A stretch of 11,967 nucleotides of DNA, from assembly GCA_002340255.1 (NCBI GenBank), contig DDLS01000136.1:1-11967 (forward strand), given 5' to 3'. Within the stretch, counting starts at the first letter, position 1. Every line of letters starts with the position of its first letter. A model generated the notes under the pieces. That model was not told the origin of the DNA. It was given only the letters and a program-made list of their open reading frames with translations, and did no database searches. Shown here in pieces: positions 7,925-11,967 of the stretch. The position numbers were made by a program, and so were the translations under genes. The stretch comes from Cyanobacteria bacterium UBA2566. Its GTDB lineage: Bacteria > Cyanobacteriota > Cyanobacteriia > Cyanobacteriales > Desertifilaceae.

Positions 7925-8551
7925 TTAAACTAGGTTAAAAATCTCCTGTGCAGATAAATTGAACTGGGAAAAAGTGGGAGAAACAATGGGAGTATCTTCA
8001 GTAAAGGGAGTCATCTGATATTCCCCATCAACCAGGCTACAAACAAAAAAGGTTGGCTGCTTAGGATTGCCGATCAGCTTTCTCGGCCCCAAGGCGGCAT
8101 AATCAATAATCCAATATTCTTCGATACTCATTTCCTCATAATCTCGCAGTTTATTGTAGTAATCATCGCGCCAATTTGTAGAAACGACTTCAACAATTAA
8201 TTGGACTGAATCAGGATGTTGAATAATAGATTCGCTTTCCCACCGAGATTCCGTACTCATAATGTCTTTGTTCAAAACAATGATGTCCGGTTCATAACCT
8301 AATTTGTCCCCTGTGGGTTTGACAATGGATTCTCTCGGAATTGTCCAAATCCCTCCTTTGCCCATCTGCCGAATCGCGATCAAGAGTTGCTCGATCAGGG
8401 AACCTGTTAAATCAGAGTGTTTCCCCTTGGGCTTGGGCATTTCGATAATCACTCCATCATGCAATTCGTATCGGACTTCTGAGTTTTCAGGATACCAACT
8501 TATAAATTGATCAAAACTGTATACTTTGGGTTCGGCTTTAGCTTGAATCAT
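7925..8551 (-). CDS. Uma2 family PD-(D/E)XK nuclease-fold protein (DUF820)
   Basis: This 208-residue protein has the usual Uma2 length and order: YELHDGVIIEMPKPKGKHSDLTGSL (28-52), GYEPDIIVLNKD with D89, then LIVEVVST with E121 and YNKLRDYEE with K134, and a closing EEYWIIDY strand. D89, E121 and K134 are the expected metal and catalytic residues of the PD-(D/E)XK fold, so it looks intact. Uma2 proteins are multicopy in cyanobacteria and their biological role is unresolved; some may belong to mobile DNA. It sits between the O-antigen-ligase-like gene (34 bases before) and the beta-lactamase-fold gene (40 bases after), all on the minus strand. The ATG at 8551 follows a GAGAAA sequence and a cgatcg. 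Confidence 0.92.
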   Translation of the reverse strand: MIQAKAEPKVYSFDQFISWYPENSEVRYELHDGVIIEMPKPKGKHSDLTGSLIEQLLIAIRQMGKGGIWTIPRESIVKPTGDKLGYEPDIIVLNKDIMSTESRWESESIIQHPDSVQLIVEVVSTNWRDDYYNKLRDYEEMSIEEYWIIDYAALGPRKLIGNPKQPTFFVCSLVDGEYQMTPFTEDTPIVSPTFSQFNLSAQEIFNLV

Positions 8552-8585
8552 CGATCGCTTTTCTCAAAGTTCAAATTTCTAGTTC

Positions 8586-9830
8586 TTATTCTCTGTACCC
8601 CGTGCTATACACTAATCCTAAAATTGACCCCAAGAGCCACCAGCCGAGGAAATTAATGCGAGAGTCGAACAGGGTAATATCTAAAAGATGAAAGAGGCTA
8701 ATTCCGGCGAAAGCAAGAAGATAACTGAATAAAATTGCGCCTTCGGTTTGATGGGGCAATCGGGAGAGGAGATGGGTTGCTTTGGCTAAGATCCAAGTAA
8801 CTAAACAGAAGAACCAAATGGTTAGAGGAATACCCATTTCCGCCAGGAGCATTAAGGGTAAATTGTGGGGATGACCGATCCAATAGTTCATTTGGGTTTC
8901 ATAGAGTGGGGAGAAACTCCGCAGTCCCCAACCAACCAAAGGGCGTTGATGGACTAAGTCGATCGCAAATTGCCATTGGGTCGATCGCAGTTGCGCTAGG
9001 GGGCGATCGGGAAACATCTCATCGGTGAGCCTAGCCCAAATATAGGCAGGGACTACCATCCGCACCCATTGGCGGGATGGATCGACCCCAAAAGCCGACC
9101 ACAGGATAAGTCCACAGACCGCCATCACTGCGGCGACTAAGATGCGCCATCCCCAATAGAGAGCATAGGCTAAAACGGCTAAGGCGGCGATCGCCCAGGC
9201 ATTGCGTGAATGGGTCAGAAATAAGGTCATGCCATCTAAAACGGTGGTCACTCCTAAGCCGATCCAAAACCACCGTTTTTTGGGTCGTTTCTCTAGCAAT
9301 AATCCTAAAGCGAGTATCCAAACGATCGCGAGATAGGCGGCTAAATCATTGGCATAGCCAAATATGGAAGAAATGCGGCCGGGAGGGATACCACCTGCAG
9401 TTAGGGGCCAGTCAATGACAATACCCAGCCATCGGATGGGCCCTGACCATCCCCAAAACCGTTGCCCTAAGCCAATGATGGCGACTGGGAGAGAAGAAAA
9501 GACGACCCAGGTAGCCATTCGGCGCAGATGACCTGATGTGCCGATCAGCTCTCCGAGGCTAACCAACAACAGGATAAAGGGCAGAAAATGAGCTAAACCG
9601 AGGGCTGCTTCCCCTGGAAATTCTGCTAGTAAGCACGTCAAGATTAAGCCTAAAGCAAAAATGATCGAGGCTTGGGTGAGGGGGCGACGTAGGGCAGTTT
9701 CTCCCCGATCGCGTCCCATGTCAAAGAAGAAGACTAGCCCCAAGAGTAATCCGAATAAGGGGCTAAAAACGAAGGTTGCCAACCAACCTTGCAGGCAAAA
9801 CCAGGGTCTTTGGTTAGATGCAGAGGTCAT
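8586..9830 (-). CDS. O-antigen ligase (WaaL/Wzy_C) family membrane protein
   Basis: This 414-residue multi-pass protein has about ten to twelve predicted membrane helices. The family signature is seen in FGYANDLAAYLA (157-168), LTHSRNAW (205-212, R209), and the large loop RPLVGWGLRSFSPLYETQ (296-313) followed by GHPHNLPLMLLAEMGIP (319-335). H322 and the preceding Arg are at positions important in WaaL-type ligases. These proteins join lipid-linked glycans to an acceptor or polymerise them; IctB-type relatives in cyanobacteria share the fold, so the exact substrate is open. The frame extends upstream to 9953, but those 41 residues (MGLVFRRSG...) overlap the previous gene and are not hydrophobic. 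I choose ATG 9830 because it overlaps the stop of the upstream yaaW-like gene as ATGA, a classic coupling arrangement. Its protein begins MTSASNQRPWFCLQGWLATF with a helix immediately after. Confidence 0.88.
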   Translation of the reverse strand: MTSASNQRPWFCLQGWLATFVFSPLFGLLLGLVFFFDMGRDRGETALRRPLTQASIIFALGLILTCLLAEFPGEAALGLAHFLPFILLLVSLGELIGTSGHLRRMATWVVFSSLPVAIIGLGQRFWGWSGPIRWLGIVIDWPLTAGGIPPGRISSIFGYANDLAAYLAIVWILALGLLLEKRPKKRWFWIGLGVTTVLDGMTLFLTHSRNAWAIAALAVLAYALYWGWRILVAAVMAVCGLILWSAFGVDPSRQWVRMVVPAYIWARLTDEMFPDRPLAQLRSTQWQFAIDLVHQRPLVGWGLRSFSPLYETQMNYWIGHPHNLPLMLLAEMGIPLTIWFFCLVTWILAKATHLLSRLPHQTEGAILFSYLLAFAGISLFHLLDITLFDSRINFLGWWLLGSILGLVYSTGYRE

Positions 9831-10669
9831 GCCATTTCCCAAGCGGTGGAGCGGGTGAGTCGAATTTGGGCAAGGGCAAAGATCATGGGAATGATACGGC
9901 TGTAGTTGGTGGAGATCGCTCGCCAGCCCAGATCGGCGAAAAACCAGGCCCACAGGGTCGGTCCTAGGACGGCAAACAGGGTTCTGGCTGCTCCGTAGCG
10001 AGCGGCATTAGTCGCCATACCGAGGGTGGCTTTTTGCAGAATAATTTGGGATTGGATCTTAGTCGCGGCGATCGCTCCCCCGCGCACCAAAGCTTGTTTC
10101 GCGGCTTGGTAGGCAGCAAAATGGAGCGCAAATTGTTGGGCCAGTTTTTGCACTAACAGAGGCCGAATCACAGAATTGACGGCTAAGGCACATCCCCCTT
10201 TGAGAAACACAGCGATCGGGTCTTTCTGGGTCGATAAAGGTAGGGGTTCGGCAAAATCCGCTTTTGCAAGGGCTTTCCGGATACGCTCTTTTAAGCCCCG
10301 TTTTTGTTCGGCTGGTAGCTTTTTCCAGGAGCGACGAATCAGGTGTAAAAAGATTTCGGCTTCTAATTCTGTAGTGGAGAGTTCCTGAGAATAGGGCAGT
10401 TTGAGATAGCGACAGACTTGAAGGAGGACTTGGCGATAGGTAATCGTTTGGGTTTGTCCCCGTAAAACCGTGAAGCCATCAGCAGCTAAGAATTGGAAGC
10501 GCTCTTCTATGGTATCAATCCACTGTTGGCGATGTTGACTTTGAACCGCGATCGGATCGGGGGTATACACATAATCTAGGGGGTTTAGTTTACGCTGAAA
10601 TAGCAGATGGGTTAACTGCTGTAACTCTTCTTCTGTGGCTAGTTCTAGGACTGCTCTTAGTTCATCCAC
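9827..10669 (-). CDS. YaaW (UPF0174) family protein
   Basis: This 280-residue protein resembles E. coli YaaW. The most recognisable stretch is YRQVLLQVCRYLKLPYSQELSTTELEAEIFLHLIRRSWKKLPAEQK (78-123), close in pattern to YaaW's YRAILLDVSKRLKL and FLRNTWKKM. The C-terminal part has an Ala/Gly-rich helical hairpin (about 183-245), then DLGWRAISTNYSRIIPMIFALAQIRLTR (246-273), which I recall as strongly conserved in cyanobacterial members. The function of the family is unknown. It starts with GTG: reading the minus strand, GAGG sits 8 bases before GTG at 10669, a good ribosome site, and the first residues (DELRAVLELATEEELQQLTHLL) match the helical YaaW N-terminus. Its TGA overlaps the ATG of the O-antigen-ligase-like gene, so the two are probably translated together. 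It is the first gene of the minus-strand series. Confidence 0.85.
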   Translation of the reverse strand: MDELRAVLELATEEELQQLTHLLFQRKLNPLDYVYTPDPIAVQSQHRQQWIDTIEERFQFLAADGFTVLRGQTQTITYRQVLLQVCRYLKLPYSQELSTTELEAEIFLHLIRRSWKKLPAEQKRGLKERIRKALAKADFAEPLPLSTQKDPIAVFLKGGCALAVNSVIRPLLVQKLAQQFALHFAAYQAAKQALVRGGAIAATKIQSQIILQKATLGMATNAARYGAARTLFAVLGPTLWAWFFADLGWRAISTNYSRIIPMIFALAQIRLTRSTAWEMA

Positions 10670-10682
10670 ATTCTTTACCTCA
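10660..10682 (-). promoter_or_regulatory. Shine-Dalgarno fixing the GTG start of the yaaW-like gene
   Basis: Reading the minus strand, TGAGGT lies at about 10682-10677, giving GAGG then eight bases to the GTG at 10669-10667. The nearby ATG (10665-10663) is out of frame. This is one of the few clear ribosome sites in the window. Confidence 0.55.
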
Positions 10683-10991
10683 ACTGAATTGGGGGGGCGG
10701 TCAACTCCGATTATTTATAGAATCTACAGTAAAGATGATTTGAAAACGGTTAATACTATTGAAAATTTTAGAGTTGAGTTGAAGTCCGCTTTCCATTTTA
10801 CCGTGCGATCGCCATCCCTAGCTGGCCAGACCTTGAACCACGGGTAGGGTTGCCATTCCCCTCCTTCCTCGCACACCACAAGCCAGGGTATAATCAACTG
10901 CCACCATTTTTCCTTGACCAGCCCAATTGTGCCAGGACTCCAACAGGATACAATAATTCATCATTTTTGTTATGTTAGGGGATAACTCATT
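10670..10991. other. Intergenic region between the yaaW-like gene and the broken kinase
   Basis: This 322-base divergent spacer should hold the promoter of the yaaW cluster. A TATAAA on the minus strand (10719-10714) could be a -10 box, but no good -35 is seen at the right distance. A run of seven G (10691-10697) lies in the leader of the yaaW-like gene. The last HIP1 site of the window is at about 10805-10812. A minus-strand frame (11033-10818, 71 codons) is open but has no recognisable domain and overlaps the kinase start, so I do not call it a gene. Confidence 0.35.
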
Positions 10992-11407
10992 ATGGTGTGG
11001 AACAAAGACGATAAAGTCGGAGAAAACGGCCAATACACCATTGAAAAAGAATTAGATCATGGTCGTTTTTCCTCGACGTTTCTAAGGCATTGAAGATGTT
11101 TGATGAAAAAAACACGCCTAAAACACCAAAATAAATCAAATATTTAAATAAAAAATTACATATGGAAGCGACTAGATTAGGCCAGTGCGATCATCCCCAT
11201 GTCGTTAAAATGATTGATGAAAAATTCATAGAAACGGATAGTTATGGAAATGAATTGGTTTGTCTACCTATGGAATATATTTCCAAGGTAAGTTTAGAGG
11301 AGTTGAACCAGAAAGTTTTACCGGAAAAAGAAGCATTGTGCTATATTCGCCAAATTGGAGAAGCCTTAATTGCTGTCCATAAAAAAGGGTTAGTGCATTT
11401 AGATGTT
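10992..11407 (+). pseudogene. Ser/Thr protein kinase, N-terminal remnant with frameshift, stop and IS truncation
   Basis: An ATG at 10992, with AGGGGAT just upstream, opens a kinase N-terminus: NGQYTIEKELDHGRFSSTFL, the ATP-loop region, with Asp replacing the first Gly of GxGxxG. The frame ends at a TGA (11091-11093). A second frame picks up the homology from about 11080: KALKMFDEKNTPKTPK, then an in-frame TAA (11132-11134), then HMEATRLGQCDHPHVVKMIDEKF, LPMEYI and EALCYIRQIGEALIAVHKKGLVHLDV, which is the run into the catalytic loop (HLD in place of HRD). Homology stops abruptly after GAT GTT (11407), where KPxN should follow; instead the sequence becomes the end of an IS630-type element. So there are three separate lesions: a frameshift near 11075-11085, a nonsense codon and an insertion. 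The rest of the kinase is not in the window. A short protein could start at 11162, but it would lack the ATP loop, the catalytic Asn and the DFG metal site. Confidence 0.8.
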
Positions 11408-11418
11408 ATACCATTTCT

Positions 11419-11859
11419 CTATGAAGTTGCGCTTAATAAGGCATCGACCAAGTAGTCCCATCCAGTTATCGAGGCGATCATTACCTTATCGAAGGAATCA
11501 AGGACTTGTGAAAGCCTTTGCTGTAGGCTTTTCAGGTCTTTATAGTTCTGCCATCTTAGCTTGGCTTTTAATTCTTCCCATAATCGCTCAATCGGGTTGA
11601 CTTCCGGGCTATAAGCCAGTTGAAAAATGGGAATGATATTTTCTGGGAAATCTATATTTTTATGACAACCTGCATTATCTAGTTGCTGAAAATTCAGAGT
11701 TTCTGGAAATTCTTTGGATAACTGATTCGCAAATAACTGAAAACACTGACCATCTATATGCGAAAACTCATAAAAATAGCTTTCTCCACTGATGATATAG
11801 CGCTTTGCGCTAGGGAATAGGGAATAGGCTTTTGGTACATAGCTTTGAGGATTCAACAC
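11419..11859 (-). pseudogene. IS630 family transposase (DDE_3), C-terminal part only
   Basis: The open frame (GTG at 11859, 146 codons) contains the C-terminal catalytic half of an IS630/DDE_3 transposase. Homology begins at about ISGESYFYEFSHIDGQCFQ and includes LDNAGCHKNIDFPENIIPIF, carrying the second Asp of the triad. AYSPEVNPIERLWEELKAKLRW follows and holds the final acidic residue of the PxxNPIExxW motif, and the frame ends in TGWDYLVDALLSAT. The first Asp of the triad and the DNA-binding N-terminus are absent. Residues 1-22 (MLNPQSYVPKAYSLFPSAKRYI) do not look like transposase; they are encoded by a palindrome and heptamer repeat at 11798-11828 and the sequence just beyond it. The frame shows no earlier open continuation, with stops at about 11875 and 11899. 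I conclude it is a decayed copy that cannot transpose itself. Confidence 0.8.
11798..11828. repeat. Palindrome plus GGGAATA heptamer repeat
   Basis: tagcgctttgcgcta (11798-11812) is a perfect 6-base inverted repeat around TTT. It runs directly into GGGAATA GGGAATA GG (11813-11828), a 7-base unit repeated 2.3 times. Short tandem heptamers and small palindromes like these are dispersed in intergenic DNA of filamentous cyanobacteria (STRR-type repeats). Here the block interrupts the upstream side of the transposase. Confidence 0.65.
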
Positions 11860-11870
11860 TGTCCCTCATA

Positions 11871-11887
11871 ACAGCGCAAAGCGCTGT
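11871..11887. repeat. Second copy of the GCGCAAAGCGC palindrome
   Basis: acagcgcaaagcgctgt has perfect 7-base arms around AAA. Its core is the reverse complement of the palindrome at 11798-11812, so the two copies, about 60 bases apart, are in opposite orientation and bracket the short stretch 11813-11870. Confidence 0.65.
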
Positions 11888-11967
11888 ATACAAGATCTTC
11901 ATAAATAAGGAGGAAATTGGAACTTCCCTTCTTGAATCAGGCGATCCTCCGATGGGTGTTGCATCTG

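Larger units (their letters stand above)
11408..11967 (-). mobile_element. Partial IS630-type insertion sequence (runs to the window edge)
   Basis: The left end lies where kinase homology stops, at a gttataccat junction (about 11407-11412). IS630/Tc1-type elements insert at TA, and TA is present here at 11407-11408 and 11409-11410. The transposase remnant inside reads on the minus strand. I cannot define terminal inverted repeats because the other end is outside the window or lost. Confidence 0.6.

Noticed and set aside
9831..9953. N-terminal extension of the O-antigen-ligase-like protein to 9953
   Set aside because: It overlaps the conserved C-terminus of the yaaW-like gene, is not hydrophobic, and the ATGA overlap at 9830 is a better start.
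10818..11033. Minus-strand open frame of 71 codons
   Set aside because: No recognisable domain, no clear ribosome site, and it overlaps the kinase start region.
1..11967. CRISPR array, tRNA, rRNA or complete defence system
   Set aside because: No regularly spaced direct repeats, tRNA cloverleaf or defence gene set was visible. A single Uma2 protein and a broken kinase are not enough.

Overview
The window looks like chromosomal DNA of a cyanobacterium. By my eye count it holds about 17 copies of the HIP1 octamer GCGATCGC between positions 1378 and 10812. The protein families are also typically cyanobacterial: a DUF3747 plus SLH surface protein, a CHASE2-linked nucleotide cyclase beside a DUF928 protein, an Uma2 nuclease, and a YaaW/UPF0174 protein. 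I cannot name the genus. Filamentous cyanobacteria are the best fit because of the Uma2, Ser/Thr kinase, IS630 and short-repeat content.

Layout, left to right. Positions 1-254 hold no convincing gene, only a strong hairpin (184-232) just past the end of the SLH gene. Three minus-strand genes follow: an exported DUF3747/SLH protein (255-1511), a large membrane-bound class III cyclase with a CHASE2 sensor (1651-3888), and an exported DUF928 protein (3958-4689). A divergent intergenic region (4690 to about 4965) separates these from hypE on the plus strand, which carries the diagnostic PRIC C-terminus. hypE converges on a second minus-strand series, transcribed right to left: yaaW-like (10669-9827), O-antigen-ligase-like (9830-8586), Uma2 (8551-7925), a class A beta-lactamase-fold protein (7884-6970) and an outer-membrane barrel protein (6919-6092). 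The first two overlap by ATGA and the remaining gaps are 34-50 nt, so this may be one transcription unit. From 10992 to the right edge the DNA is decaying: a broken Ser/Thr kinase gene is cut by an IS630-type transposase fragment, whose own upstream end is replaced by short palindromes and a heptamer repeat. No HIP1 site was seen after 10812.

Functional reading. The cyclase carries Glu and Gly at the two purine-selecting positions, so it is better predicted as a guanylyl cyclase of the Synechocystis Cya2 type than as an adenylyl cyclase. Its C-terminal tail resembles a PilZ fold. The beta-lactamase-fold protein has lost the catalytic Ser and Lys of the SxxK motif and is probably a pseudoenzyme. 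The second cluster mixes envelope functions (polymer ligase, barrel protein) with proteins of unknown role. I do not see a complete new defence or mobile system. The most interesting signals are the predicted cGMP cyclase, the pseudoenzyme, the coupled yaaW/ligase pair and the nested repeat/IS/kinase wreck.
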